DNA of 32,337 nucleotides from Endotrypanum monterogeii (GCA_000333855.2 CM007315.1:799224-831560); one strand, 5' to 3'; positions 1-11,691 are shown, counted from the first letter of the stretch. The notes: a model not told the origin generated them from the letters alone. A program made the numbers and translations.

Positions 1-33
1 CTGTGAGACATCGTAAAGTCAGAGTACACACAC

Positions 34-77
<44 letters not shown>

Positions 78-904
78 GCCCCTTCTTTTTGTTCTTCACA
101 AGAAAAAAAACATCTAAGGCCCCCGCTTCTGCGTGGTGGTTGCAACAGTCTCGCAGAGACTGTGTCCCACCAGTCACGCATCCGCGCAATGTGTAATCCT
201 TTCATTCACTGCTGAACCTTACTCATGGGTTTGCTCTGAGAAATAAAAAAAAATGAGAAGGGAGAAGAGAAAAAAAACCTATCGTTTTGGTGTGCACTTA
301 TGGGCACAAAAATACATCTCCACGCACTGTGATGTAGTCCAACAGTGTCATCTCAGCTGTCCTTATGACAGGAGCAGCAGAAAAAAAAAAAAACGTACCA
401 AGAAAGCCCGAATGGAGGCACGTAATCATAGTCTCGTACACGAAGAACGCCGCGCCGAAGGGGAGGTGCTCCAATCGAGCTTTCGTTGACCCTTATCATC
501 TCACTGCTGAGCGTTTTTAATCTCAAGAACCAAATAAAAACAGTCACATAAACCCCTGAAAAGACTCCGAAAACCCACCCCCCACATCTTATGGGAGATC
601 GTATCTGTTTCTTCAAGGAGTGTCTTTGGCTGCACCGTGTGCCCTCGCCTCCACAGAGCGCCTCACTTGATGACTCTCCGAATAATAATAATAATAATAC
701 CGTTGAGAAGAGTCGCGGTACTCTGACTCACGACGCCTTCTGATTCACGTCGATTAAATATCAAAGCCCACACGACACCCAACCACCGCCAACAACACTT
801 GCACTCCCTTAGTTCCACTGAAAAAAAACACCGCTCTCTTCCTTCGTTCTTTGTCAACAAAAAAGAGTTGCACACTAAACACACCCTAGAACATCGAACA
901 TACC
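1..904. other. Non-coding, downstream of permease copy A
   Basis: It holds the CA microsatellite, A-runs and a short AAT repeat near 681-698. No frame on either strand looks like a gene. Polyadenylation of copy A probably falls in here. Confidence 0.6.
26..75. repeat. (CA)n microsatellite
   Basis: An almost uninterrupted CA run of about 50 bp lies near the left edge. Confidence 0.97.
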
Positions 905-2637
905 ACAGGAGCACAGTGGATACACTCGTGATCTCCCTCCCCTCCCCACGACAGGACTGCCCCAGAAAGCGTACGGTAAGACGCACACGACCGCGCGGGC
1001 TTCAGCGCCTAGATTGTTTTATAGATGGTGCCGCCGGTGCCAAAGATGATTCCGAAGACGCCGCAGATCAGCAGCACGTATGTGTTCACATAGGTGAACC
1101 AGCCCAGCTTCTCCACAGTGAAGTTGCCGGCGTACATGATGAAGAGCGCAGGGAACACGAAGGCCATAAATCCACCGCTGATCGCGCCTGCAAACCCGAA
1201 GACTGTGTTGATGTCGGGGATGAAGAGTCCGCACAGCAGCGATGCGACCGAGAGGATGAGCACCACAAGCAGGTGCTGCCACAGTGGGATGTTGTCCACG
1301 TACGACGTGTCCTCAGCGGTATTGTCCACCCCGTCGGCGGTGAACCCGTCTGCAGTGATGTCCACTGTCTCGCAGCCTTTCTGTGCAACCTTCTGCTTGA
1401 GGTTCTCGCACGACTCGTCCAGAGCGTCGGCAGGACTCACCACGCGGTGCTCTGTGTCCAGGAGCAGACCGGTGTCAGCAGCGCTGGCGATGTCGACAGA
1501 CTTGAGCTCCTCGGCGACAGCCGCCACGGGGCGGTTGCGGTAGCGGTGCTGGAACCCGATCAAGTAGTACAGAGAGTTGCGCGCTGATAGAGTGATAAGT
1601 GCGTAGGCGACACACAGCTTGACCATGACAGCGGCGTAGGCAACCATGATGGCAGTCTCTTCCAGTGGGTTGAACATCAGCAGCAGCGAGTTGCCATTCA
1701 GATTCCCAGAGCCGAAGTCGAAGTAGCCGAACACGCACACCAGCAGATACAGTGTGCCACACAGTAGCATGCCGATGGTAGCCGACAGTGTGTAGTTCTT
1801 TGTCGTGCGAATCTCCGGTCTGAAGTCCCAATATACTTCGTAGGCGTTAATCTGGCAGACATACGCGAAAATAAATACGCCAACAGCCTGGACAACAGAG
1901 TTGCCGGTACGAAACAGAAACACAGCGTTCTCCTTCAGTTGGACATCGCTCACCGGGTTGCCGGACACCACCACGTGCTGGGTCGTCTCACGCAGCCCGT
2001 TCTGGCAGCTGTGCACGACGACTATGATGACGAAGTACACCATGAATGTCACCGCGACGGCGGAGGCGTAACGGAGCGAGTCGATGTGCTTGGGAATCAC
2101 CATCGGCAGCATGACAAAAAACCACACGGTGACTGTGAGCACACGGTTGCCATTCTTGGTGGAGAGGAATTGTATGGCGCTGTTGCCGGAGTTGCGCTTT
2201 GCGGCCTCGGTGAATATGGGGTACAGGCAGTTGCCCACGCTGATGATGTAGGCCACGCACGCGGCAAAGGAGTGGAACCACCGAATGAATGCAGCCCAGT
2301 AGGAGAATGCGTAGTTGCCGTACGGGAACAGCCATCGCGCCATGCCCTCGAAGCTCTTGATGCGCGTATTCTGTGCCGCGATCGCCAGAATGTACATGGA
2401 GAATACGGAGAGGTATGTGATGATCACGAGGAGTATGATGGCGAGGACGAGACCGGCCGAATCAGTTGCCGCCGGCAGACCGAGAATACCCGCGCCGATG
2501 GACGCACTGGCCATGTTGAAGGCACCGGAGAGCACGCCGCCAGGCGGCACAACGGTGTACACCAGCCCGATGATCCGATCACCGATGCCGTCGAGGACGC
2601 CAAGGCACCCGGTGCGACGTGGCTTTGAGGAGAGGTC
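905..2637 (-). repeat. Direct repeat unit A, permease CDS plus 3' flank
   Basis: This 1733-bp unit matches 6255-7987 at a constant offset of 5350 bp with no gaps that I could find. It starts about 104 bp beyond the permease stop and ends inside the CDS at the codons just before 'DLSSKPRR'. By eye, about 30 bases differ: 20 of them fall in 1590-1656 and about ten elsewhere (1283, 1343, 1846-1847, 1955, four in 2261-2269, 2331). Flanks on both sides are unrelated, so the ends are sharp. Confidence 0.95.
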
Positions 2638-2787
2638 TGGGGATCGAGGAGCGTTTCCTGCACCCCACGCCTCTCTCCTGGGTGCGCTGGTGCCTGCTGT
2701 GGCGTGCGCCATAGAGTTGCCCCATGAAGAGCCCGGCGCTGCATCGCAGGGCTCGCTGGCGCGATCAGAGGCCGACCGACTCGGCAT
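1009..2787 (-). CDS. Amino acid permease, copy A (AAAP/AAT family)
   Basis: This 592-residue polytopic membrane protein belongs to the kinetoplastid amino acid/auxin permease (AAAP) family, which moves amino acids across the plasma or an organellar membrane. The family signature FNMASASIGAGILGLP lies at about residues 90-105, and 'MVIPKHIDSLRYAS' and 'VVVHSCQNGLRET' are further typical blocks. About 11 hydrophobic segments can be counted. A hydrophilic loop of roughly 90 residues separates the eighth and ninth segments. The ATG at 2787 follows a pyrimidine tract and AG closely; Met26 (2712) is an alternative start. The first ~50 residues are hydrophilic and differ completely from those of copy B, whereas the remainder is nearly identical except for one block in helix 8. 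The family is certain; the substrate cannot be told from sequence. It is the last gene transcribed in the window. Confidence 0.96.
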   Translation of the reverse strand: MPSRSASDRASEPCDAAPGSSWGNSMAHATAGTSAPRREAWGAGNAPRSPDLSSKPRRTGCLGVLDGIGDRIIGLVYTVVPPGGVLSGAFNMASASIGAGILGLPAATDSAGLVLAIILLVIITYLSVFSMYILAIAAQNTRIKSFEGMARWLFPYGNYAFSYWAAFIRWFHSFAACVAYIISVGNCLYPIFTEAAKRNSGNSAIQFLSTKNGNRVLTVTVWFFVMLPMVIPKHIDSLRYASAVAVTFMVYFVIIVVVHSCQNGLRETTQHVVVSGNPVSDVQLKENAVFLFRTGNSVVQAVGVFIFAYVCQINAYEVYWDFRPEIRTTKNYTLSATIGMLLCGTLYLLVCVFGYFDFGSGNLNGNSLLLMFNPLEETAIMVAYAAVMVKLCVAYALITLSARNSLYYLIGFQHRYRNRPVAAVAEELKSVDIASAADTGLLLDTEHRVVSPADALDESCENLKQKVAQKGCETVDITADGFTADGVDNTAEDTSYVDNIPLWQHLLVVLILSVASLLCGLFIPDINTVFGFAGAISGGFMAFVFPALFIMYAGNFTVEKLGWFTYVNTYVLLICGVFGIIFGTGGTIYKTI

Positions 2788-2809
2788 GTGTCACTCGCTT
2801 ACGGGCAGT

Positions 2810-2860
2810 CTGCTAGCGGGTGCAGCGGGAGAGTGGGGGCGAGGGGAGGGCGGAAGAGGT
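2810..2860 (-). promoter_or_regulatory. Trans-splice acceptor region, permease copy A
   Basis: The minus strand is strongly pyrimidine-rich over about 2817-2860, with candidate AG acceptors at 2814-2813 and 2811-2810. These would leave a 5'UTR of about 25 nt before the ATG at 2787. The assignment is by pattern only. Confidence 0.6.
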
Positions 2861-5800
2861 CTTTGGCGATGTGCTGCTGGGAGAGGATCGACTGGAGGTG
2901 GGGTAGCGCCGGGGGTGTGATGTTGTGAGGCGGAAGGGAGACGCGGAGACGGGAAGGACAAGAAAGAGTGCAAGGGCATGTTCAGGAGGAGGGAGGAGGG
3001 TGAGAGCGCGCACAGGGCGAGCGCGCCGCACCATCGCGTCACCGGCTGTCCTCGTGCTCGAGAAGGCGGGCGTTTCTCCGGAGGAGAGGCGCTCCACTGA
3101 GAGCGAGTTACCGTGCTATCGTCCGTGCTTTGGCAGGCGTCATTGACGTGAGCTTTGTATCGGGTTGTCTGAGCTGCCGTCAGCTCAACAGGACAAGGGG
3201 TGAGAAGGAGGAGGAGGAGGAGGGGAGCAGCGCTGAAGAGACGAGAGTGCCAAACGGGGAGGGTTTCACACGGCGGCACTGATGGGCTGTGCGACTACCG
3301 CCACACTTCCATTTCGCGCCGCACCATCGCGCGTCACGGCTGTGCTCATTGGAAAAGAATGTGTATCAGAGATAAAGGGCACGGGCACCTGTCGCAGTTT
3401 TGCACCGACACCGCTCTGTCTCTCTCTCTTTCTCTCTTTCCATCTCCTTGTGTATGTGGGTGCCTCCGCGCACCCCTCTCCGCAGGTAGCGCAGGTACCC
3501 CACGACACCTTAGGGAGCACTTGATTCCATCCCGAGACACACGCTGGGACGGGAGCACAGCGTCCACCCACACAACATCGTGTGAGCGGAACCATTGCAC
3601 GGAAAAAGCAAAAGAATACAGGAAGGAAAAAAAAACACCCGCCTGAGAACACCGGTCCCCTGGGCGGGGGCAGGTATGGTGGGAAAAGAAATCTTTGGTG
3701 GGGAGGAGTGTAGTTTTGGGTGCTTTGGGGGCTACACGTTCATGGTCCAAGTGACATGTTCCATAAGACGGGAGCTCAGGCAAAGGTCTTTAAAAAAAAA
3801 CATTTGCACCCTCCCTTACTTCAGCAGGTCACAATGTGCGGCGTCACGGGAGTCTGGCGCGGAATGGCCGAGCGTGAGTACACCTACGTGTAAGCCTCGG
3901 GTCCACCGGAGGCCGTTAGGCATACAGAACCGGAGACGCGTGGTCTGCTACCGGTGGGGCCGAGGTGCGTAGCGTGGCACCCGACACACGGTAGGATGCA
4001 ACGTTGCCATGTGGCGAATGTTTTTGAAGCAGTGTAACCGATAATGAGGGGGTGGGGGCCGCTGGGGTGGTGCCCAAGAGATGCGGGAGCGGATGCTGCA
4101 AATGGGGAGGGTGGTGTTAGAAAAAGGGAGGATACAAAAAAAAAAAGCAGTACACTGTATCACGCTCTCCCCTATTTCTCTGCTTGTGTTATTCACAAGA
4201 GACGAATAGGGGAGCGCCTTGGTGATGGTGACTGTCGCTGTACCCCCCCTCCTGAATACATGATACTGCCGGGTAGCTTCGTCCATTTTTGTTTCCTGTC
4301 TGAGACAGGTTCGAGTACGTGTGAAGATGTGTGTGTCTAGGCTCTTTTTCCCTTGTGTAGAGAGTACTGTAGACAAAAGGTATAAGATGAGGAGGGCAGA
4401 CGTGATTACCATACGAGTAAGGGGTTGGGTGGTGTTCCTATCTATTCGCGTCGCAAGAAGTGGTGCACTTGGGGCATTCGCCCGTGTCTTGCGTCATTCT
4501 ACAGGTAGAGTACGTGATCATATCCACATGCAAGCTCCTCTCATACCTGACCGCGCAGGCCGGAGTGAGAATCGTCGATAGGCTACGAGTGGGTAGAAAT
4601 CCAGAGAGAGAGGGGGCTGCGGCATAACAATCAAACATATATGCGTGTGTGGGTGTATATAAATAACAGTAATTCTTGTATAACACACTACAGGCAGATA
4701 ACTATCTCCAATTTACCACAGGCGTATCTTTTTATCGAGCGCAGGCATCTCAGCACCGCCTCTTCATCCTAACCTTGACTCTCTGAAGCTGCCACGTATC
4801 AACCAAAGACACACCCTGTTCCCGCAGCTGGTAACCCGGCGTGCTTCAGGATTTCTATCGAAGAGCAGCGGGGGTTTTGGGTGCATTACCTCCGGGCCTT
4901 TGATAACACTTTTGCTGGTCAAGTGTAGGAGGTGGAAAACACAAGTGTTCTTTGCGTCGCCTATCGCTGCCGTGCAGTCGCTTGATCCTGTCACCAGAAA
5001 ACGTGAAGCGACCTTGACGAGGGGAGGTGAGGCGAAAAGCAATGGTGTTTATGTGTGTGTTCCGCTCACCGCACCGAGTACTTTCTGGTCTCGCGTCTGC
5101 TCACACACCTTCTGTTGCCGGGGTCACCTCCGCGTCCGGGGCAGGTGTCGCTTATTCAGGAGGGATGGGAACACCACACACGGGCTGCAGGCAGAAGGGA
5201 AGACGGAACTAACGCACACAAGCACACACACACACACGCGTCTGTTCCTCCTTTGAAGAAGTACGGCTGTTGCCGTAGCCGCACTCATCGAGGCCCAGAG
5301 GTGACTGGAGACGAGGGGCCACATCTGGGCAATGAGGTAGCGGAGGAGGCCAAGGGGGAAAGAAGAGTTGTCTCGGTTGCGCAAAGTCCCCTCCACACAC
5401 ACTGATGCACCCACAGACAGTCACCGTTGCTTTATTCTCACGTGACCTCACGCTTTTTTTTTTTTCATTATCATTAGGGAAGCCAAAATAGAAAGGTATT
5501 ATAGAACAAAAAGGGAAAATGTGTCCTGGCATCTGCGTGGGCCTCCCACCTCTCCTCAGAGGGAGGGGGAGGGGCCAAAAAAAAAAACGGATTGCATTCC
5601 CCCTTTCTTTAATCACAAGCTCGCTACCTTTAAATCCTCGCGATATGGCGAAGGAAAGCATTGTACAACACAGTCGAGGAGCGAGACGCGCATGCAAGGG
5701 GGAAGGGAAGGAAACAAGTGCGCGTATTTCAGCCGTTCGCAGGGAGTGGGGAGCGAAGGCCTTCGAGTCGACATCAACGCTCTGGTGTGCCCTTTGCACC

Positions 5801-6254
5801 AGCACAGAGCAATGGTAGAACAGGGGGCGCAAAAAAAAAGGAAAAAACATACACCGATGCGCACATGCGGAAGACCTGGGGAGGTCATCACCAGGGCATT
5901 TACAGATGTGATACCCCCCTCGTTAGACAGATCGAGAAAAAACAACAGACTGTTACAGTTAACGCATCGCGTGCCTCGAATGGGGGGGGGATGGGGAATG
6001 GAGGCAGGCAAAAGTGGGGGTGGTGCTTGAAGTACACCGGCACGGTATCCCGTGCACCATCCCCTAACCCTGCACGCACACACAAGCGAGGTCTCCTCTA
6101 TGCAGAAAGCCGCGCATGTGTTTCCAAAGGACTGCGGGATGGGCACCCCGTGCTTCTCGTGTAGGCGCAACTCCGTCGACGCACCCGCCGCTTCCGAGAT
6201 CCGCCTCCTATCACTCCGCACGGCTCCAGACGTGAACACTGGAAAAAAAGGGGG
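2861..6254. other. Intergenic gap between permease copies
   Basis: About 3.4 kb without a supported gene. Purine-rich plus-strand runs (for example 2930-3000 and 3200-3240), a CT-rich stretch at 3418-3450 and A-runs fill it. Long open frames on the minus strand here (such as around 5613-6338) lack an ATG near their start, are Pro/Cys/Ser-rich and reflect base skew. No trace of a third permease copy was seen. Confidence 0.6.
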
Positions 6255-7987
6255 ACAGGAGCACAGTGGATACACTCGTGATCTCCCTCCCCTCCCCACG
6301 ACAGGACTGCCCCAGAAAGCGTACGGTAAGACGCACACGACCGCGCGGGCTTCAGCGCCTAGATTGTTTTATAGATGGTGCCGCCGGTGCCAAAGATGAT
6401 TCCGAAGACGCCGCAGATCAGCAGCACGTATGTGTTCACATAGGTGAACCAGCCCAGCTTCTCCACAGTGAAGTTGCCGGCGTACATGATGAAGAGCGCA
6501 GGGAACACGAAGGCCATAAATCCACCGCTGATCGCGCCTGCAAACCCGAAGACTGTGTTGATGTCGGGGATGAAGAGTCCGCACAGCAGCGATGCGACCG
6601 AGAGGATGAGCACCACAAGCAGGTGCTGCCACGGTGGGATGTTGTCCACGTACGACGTGTCCTCAGCGGTATTGTCCACCCCGTCGGCGGTGGACCCGTC
6701 TGCAGTGATGTCCACTGTCTCGCAGCCTTTCTGTGCAACCTTCTGCTTGAGGTTCTCGCACGACTCGTCCAGAGCGTCGGCAGGACTCACCACGCGGTGC
6801 TCTGTGTCCAGGAGCAGACCGGTGTCAGCAGCGCTGGCGATGTCGACAGACTTGAGCTCCTCGGCGACAGCCGCCACGGGGCGGTTGCGGTAGCGGTGCT
6901 GGAACCCGATCAAGTAGTACAGAGAGTTGCGCGCTGATATAGTAAGCAGTGCGTAGGAGACACACAGCTTGACCATAACCCCGATATAGGCGATCATCAC
7001 CATTGCCTCTTCCAGTGGGTTGAACATCAGCAGCAGCGAGTTGCCATTCAGATTCCCAGAGCCGAAGTCGAAGTAGCCGAACACGCACACCAGCAGATAC
7101 AGTGTGCCACACAGTAGCATGCCGATGGTAGCCGACAGTGTGTAGTTCTTTGTCGTGCGAATCTCCGGTCTGAAGTCCCAATATACTTCGTAGGCTGTAA
7201 TCTGGCAGACATACGCGAAAATAAATACGCCAACAGCCTGGACAACAGAGTTGCCGGTACGAAACAGAAACACAGCGTTCTCCTTCAGTTGGACATCGCT
7301 CACCTGGTTGCCGGACACCACCACGTGCTGGGTCGTCTCACGCAGCCCGTTCTGGCAGCTGTGCACGACGACTATGATGACGAAGTACACCATGAATGTC
7401 ACCGCGACGGCGGAGGCGTAACGGAGCGAGTCGATGTGCTTGGGAATCACCATCGGCAGCATGACAAAAAACCACACGGTGACTGTGAGCACACGGTTGC
7501 CATTCTTGGTGGAGAGGAATTGTATGGCGCTGTTGCCGGAGTTGCGCTTTGCGGCCTCGGTGAATATGGGGTACAGGCAGTTGCCCACGCTGATGATGTA
7601 GGCCACGCACCCCGCGAAAGAGTGGAACCACCGAATGAATGCAGCCCAGTAGGAGAATGCGTAGTTGCCGTACGGGAACAACCATCGCGCCATGCCCTCG
7701 AAGCTCTTGATGCGCGTATTCTGTGCCGCGATCGCCAGAATGTACATGGAGAATACGGAGAGGTATGTGATGATCACGAGGAGTATGATGGCGAGGACGA
7801 GACCGGCCGAATCAGTTGCCGCCGGCAGACCGAGAATACCCGCGCCGATGGACGCACTGGCCATGTTGAAGGCACCGGAGAGCACGCCGCCAGGCGGCAC
7901 AACGGTGTACACCAGCCCGATGATCCGATCACCGATGCCGTCGAGGACGCCAAGGCACCCGGTGCGACGTGGCTTTGAGGAGAGGTC
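6255..7987 (-). repeat. Direct repeat unit B, permease CDS plus 3' flank
   Basis: This is the partner of 905-2637. Its 3' flank is shared with copy A for about 104 bp and may hold common 3'UTR elements. Its upstream end lies within the coding region, so the promoter-proximal sequence and the N-terminal tail are private to each copy. Confidence 0.95.
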
Positions 7988-8068
7988 GGGAGCGGCATTG
8001 CGACCAAGTGTCTGAGAACCCGCGGGACCCCTCCCAGAGCCTGGCGGGGACTGGGGGTTGTCGCTCAT
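6359..8068 (-). CDS. Amino acid permease, copy B (AAAP/AAT family)
   Basis: This is a 569-residue paralogue of copy A, in tandem 3.6 kb upstream of it in transcription order. The permease signature is at residues 67-82. Membrane segments lie at about 60-83, 88-112, 145-168, 193-210, 218-236, 273-293, 310-332, 354-382, 483-501, 504-530 and 541-562. A loop at 391-480 is polar and acidic. The N-terminal 27 residues are Pro/Gly/Ser rich and unique. From Asp28 on it matches copy A, apart from 9 differences in 25 residues around 355-379 (helix 8) and five others: Gly153 for Ala, Gln255 for Pro, Thr291 for Asn, Ser459 for Phe, Pro479 for Leu. The ATG at 8068 is the first one after the pyrimidine tract and AG near 8150. 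Different copies could have different substrates, but that is inference. Confidence 0.96.
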   Translation of the reverse strand: MSDNPQSPPGSGRGPAGSQTLGRNAAPDLSSKPRRTGCLGVLDGIGDRIIGLVYTVVPPGGVLSGAFNMASASIGAGILGLPAATDSAGLVLAIILLVIITYLSVFSMYILAIAAQNTRIKSFEGMARWLFPYGNYAFSYWAAFIRWFHSFAGCVAYIISVGNCLYPIFTEAAKRNSGNSAIQFLSTKNGNRVLTVTVWFFVMLPMVIPKHIDSLRYASAVAVTFMVYFVIIVVVHSCQNGLRETTQHVVVSGNQVSDVQLKENAVFLFRTGNSVVQAVGVFIFAYVCQITAYEVYWDFRPEIRTTKNYTLSATIGMLLCGTLYLLVCVFGYFDFGSGNLNGNSLLLMFNPLEEAMVMIAYIGVMVKLCVSYALLTISARNSLYYLIGFQHRYRNRPVAAVAEELKSVDIASAADTGLLLDTEHRVVSPADALDESCENLKQKVAQKGCETVDITADGSTADGVDNTAEDTSYVDNIPPWQHLLVVLILSVASLLCGLFIPDINTVFGFAGAISGGFMAFVFPALFIMYAGNFTVEKLGWFTYVNTYVLLICGVFGIIFGTGGTIYKTI

Positions 8069-8104
8069 GGCGGCGTGACCTGCTGTGGTGGGGGCGGGTG
8101 GCGC

Positions 8105-8175
8105 CTTTGATGTTATGGTTGGTGTGTCAGTAGAGGAGGGGGTAAGTGCTAAAAAAAAAAGGAAGGGGGGCAGTC
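8105..8175 (-). promoter_or_regulatory. Trans-splice acceptor region, permease copy B
   Basis: On the minus strand a C/T run at 8151-8175 is followed by AG at 8150-8149. A second pyrimidine-rich stretch leads to an AG at 8106-8105. No ATG occurs between either acceptor and the start codon at 8068, which supports that start. Confidence 0.6.
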
Positions 8176-8724
8176 AAGACAAAAAGGGGGTGAGTTGTCT
8201 CGCGTAGTGTACAGATGTGTGGTAAGTAGGAGGGCGGGGAGAGAGGTATGGAGAGAGGGATGTGTAGAGTCAGTCAGCTCATCTCTGACAGCGTTGGCGT
8301 GATCAGCGTTTTGGGGCACAGGGGAAACAGGATAGATGGTTCAGATCGGAGCAATGGGGGGATGCCGTGTTGGTGGTAGGGAGAAGAAAGCGAAGAAAAA
8401 AAAATAGCGAAGGAGGTGAATGCACAGGCGAATAAAGAAGGCAGGGGGGGGGACATTTGTGCACATGCCACATATGACTGCACGAAACAAGAGCAGATCA
8501 CGTAAGAGTTCGTGTCGGGTTCGCAGGGTAGAGTGCTGGGTGTGATTCCACAAGTGAACACCCGTATCGTTGGTGCGCGGGGGTCCTACTGCTAGAAAGG
8601 AGCGGATGGAATGATAGCTCCCAAATGTTGGGGGTGGAACGGTGGCACTGCGCGGGGCAACAACAACAACAAAAAAAACGTATGGGCGATTTTCCAAGAC
8701 AGCCGAAGATACGCTAGGGGAAGA

Positions 8725-8725
<1 letters not shown>

Positions 8726-8757
<32 letters not shown>
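8726..8757. repeat. (TA)n microsatellite
   Basis: About 15 TA units between permease copy B and the RDK1-like gene. Confidence 0.97.
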
Positions 8758-8759
<2 letters not shown>

Positions 8760-10532
8760 CATTTACATAAAGGGTGTGAGGTGGTGGGCGTAAAGGATGA
8801 TACTCGCACGCCACCCTTTCTGATGTGCACCTGTATGAGACATTTGCGTTATGCTCACCGATCGGCTAGCTGGGTTTATATTTTTTCCTCCCCTTCCTTC
8901 ACCCTCCCCCCCCTCTCTCTCTTTTCCTTAATTGTCATTTGTTCACCGATTGGTCAGTTGGCCATCTTCGTGCCCTCCTTTTTTTTTTTGTAAAATTTAT
9001 TCCTTCACTGCATGCAACAGCGATGAGCGAAATCTTCGCACTTCCATGTAATGAGCCCGGGCGTCGGCGCCATCGCGAAAAAAAAAAAAACCACGAGGAA
9101 TTCTCCCTTCTATTCCCCCTTTCTCTCCCGCGAATATCGCAGTCCAACCGCGCACCGCCTACACAAGAAAAGAACAATAGATGATTACGAGCGATGCCCC
9201 TGTTCCGCTTCAAAACACCCGCCAGCACTACTCTGATCTCGATTGACAGGGCGTTTCGAGAGATCGCGTGAACACTCCGCCCCCCCCCCCCCCGTCAGGA
9301 ATCGCCTAAGGGTGCCGACGGAGCACAGGTATATCTTGGCGTGCTGGGGAAGATGCGGGGGAGGGGAGGGAGGGAGGGGGAGGAGGGGAGGTGCACAACA
9401 CAGTGAAGGGTTGGCGCGTCACTGTAGGTTTCCCTCCTTCGCACCTCTTCCCATTTGCACATTCTCAAGTCAGCCGCAGTCACATCGAGGTCTCCAGAAC
9501 ATAAAAATTATTCAGTTTCTCCTTTTCGGAGGGAGGGAGAGGGGGGTGGGCTGGGGCATTCTGGAAGGCGTGAAGAAAATGCAGCGCCCAATATGGAAAC
9601 ATACGCCGCTTATTTCATAATCGTCCAGAAAATTTGGGATATGCGAACTCACAAAGAAAAAGGCGAACAAACAAACAAACAAAATGCTAACATAAACATC
9701 AGCGGCTTGTATATTGACAGCGCAAGAGAAAGGGGATTCAGATAGGGAGGGAGAGGGAGAGGAGATGGGGGTGGCTACTTATAGGTTTCTTCCATCAATG
9801 GACACGTTCAACAAGGACGGAGTGTTCGCGTCTGTGGTGGGTGATGAGGGGTGTTCGGTTATTATAAAAAAGAAATAACATATTTATTTTGTTCCTGAAG
9901 CGAACATGTGAGCACTCCAACGCGTACACTTGACAGAAAAAAAAAACAAATACATCACAACTCACATCATCCATGGAGTGGTAGAAGTTTCATTCGGGCA
10001 TTCGTACAGCAAATGAACTGTAGTGACCAAGAGAGGTGTGCGTGTGTGTATGTATGTGTATGCATATGTCTGTGTGTGTGCAGAGGGGGGGGGGGCGGTC
10101 AGAACACTGTTTGGGGGGAAAAAGTTATAAAGAATAAAAGATAAAAAGATGCTCATGTAACCCTTCACTTATATGTATATATACTTGAACGTGTATATAC
10201 ATGGGCAAAAATGAGTATGTGGGGTAGGGGGAATACACTGAGCCTGCCCTCTTCCTTTTGAAGAGGGTTGGACTGAAGGAAAGACCATACACACACACAC
10301 AGACCAAAAAAAAAGAAAAACATCTGTTCTGTGAAAATCTACACAACTTCTGTGAGGGGAAGAAAGAAAATCATTGGATAAGAAGAAACCGAAGAAAAAA
10401 AAATATATAAATGTATTCTCCTGAGGCAGGGGAGGGGTGAAAAGAACATAGGAAGGTATGTACGCTATCAGCTGGCTTGAACTCAGCAACAGGTATAGTT
10501 GCACATGCTTAAAACAGATGACTCCGCATGTG

Positions 10533-10533
10533 A

Positions 10534-10577
<44 letters not shown>
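10533..10577. repeat. (TG)n(TA)n compound microsatellite
   Basis: A short TG run leads directly into about 18 TA units. Confidence 0.97.
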
Positions 10578-10584
<7 letters not shown>

Positions 10585-11643
10585 ACGGTATACAAAAATA
10601 CAAAAAAGTGTGCAGCACATTTTTACAACTTCGTTTTATATACGTGTGCGATGGTTAAGTGTGTTCCACGTCGACCGAGGGTGCCAACTCCTTCTCCCAC
10701 AAAAAAAAGATTTCAGGGAAGCATTGTACGCATCACAAACCGTTAAGAAAAATCAAGAAAAAAAAAGAAGAAGACGTAGGGAAGAGGGGGGGAGGAGGGG
10801 GAGCGAAAAAAAATCTTCCTTTTCCAGTGCCATAAAAGAAAAGGATGCTTATGGTGATGCTGATGCATTCTCCCGTCAGGTTTGGATCAAATAAGCGTGA
10901 AAAAACATAACGCGAAAGGACAAGGCCAATATGAACCATACCATATACACACAGGCGGTGGAGAAGGAGAGAGAGAGAGAGAGAGGAGAAATGGGGGTAT
11001 GTGGAACAACCACGAGAGGCGCCCGTTGTGCGAGCTCACAGTACGCGTATGGATATTGGCAAACAAACAAACAAAGGAAAAACAAAAATGGAGGTATAGG
11101 TCAAAAAAAAAAAATTAACATATTATTAGGTGAAAAAGGGAGGGGGGAAAGGAGAAGCTAATCATTTATAAGGGTGTACGTGACACCCCTTCTTCCTCCG
11201 TCCATCATCCTGCTTCTCTTCGCCTGCGTCAAAGAAATGCAGCTGTTCAATGTGCTTCATCCTCTCATCTCGACTTTCGGGCTTTCAGATGCTGTCGTCC
11301 CCCCCCCTCCTCCTCTTCCTCCCCTCTGGGGGGACAAGGTAGCAGGTACATATCCTCTCACCCTTCCCCGAGAAGTACGAGAAGCAGAAAAAAAAAATCT
11401 TCGCAAAGAAAAAAAAAAACAGTTGATACTGCACGCGCAAACCACGGATTTCCGATGACTAAACAATCAGAAAAATCTCTTTGATATATATAAATATATC
11501 TTTTCGTTTTTCGCGGGGTGGTCGTAATGATGGAGGGAGGAGTGGAGGGAGGGGGGGAAGGGGGGGGGTTCATCAACGTGAGAAATGTACCGCGCAGTAG
11601 GTAAACATAACTGGCCCATTGATCCAAAGCGGTACACACATAA

Positions 11644-11644
<1 letters not shown>

Positions 11645-11691
<47 letters not shown>

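Noticed and set aside
799..1587. Long plus-strand frame of 262 codons (and its copy at 6266-6937)
   Set aside because: It is antisense to the permease genes and repeated only because the permease is repeated; its His/Glu-rich composition is a shadow.
5613..6338. 241-codon minus-strand frame between the permeases
   Set aside because: It begins with GTG inside the 3' flank of copy B and is Pro/Cys/Ser-rich without a domain. It runs through simple sequence; stop-poor skewed DNA explains it.
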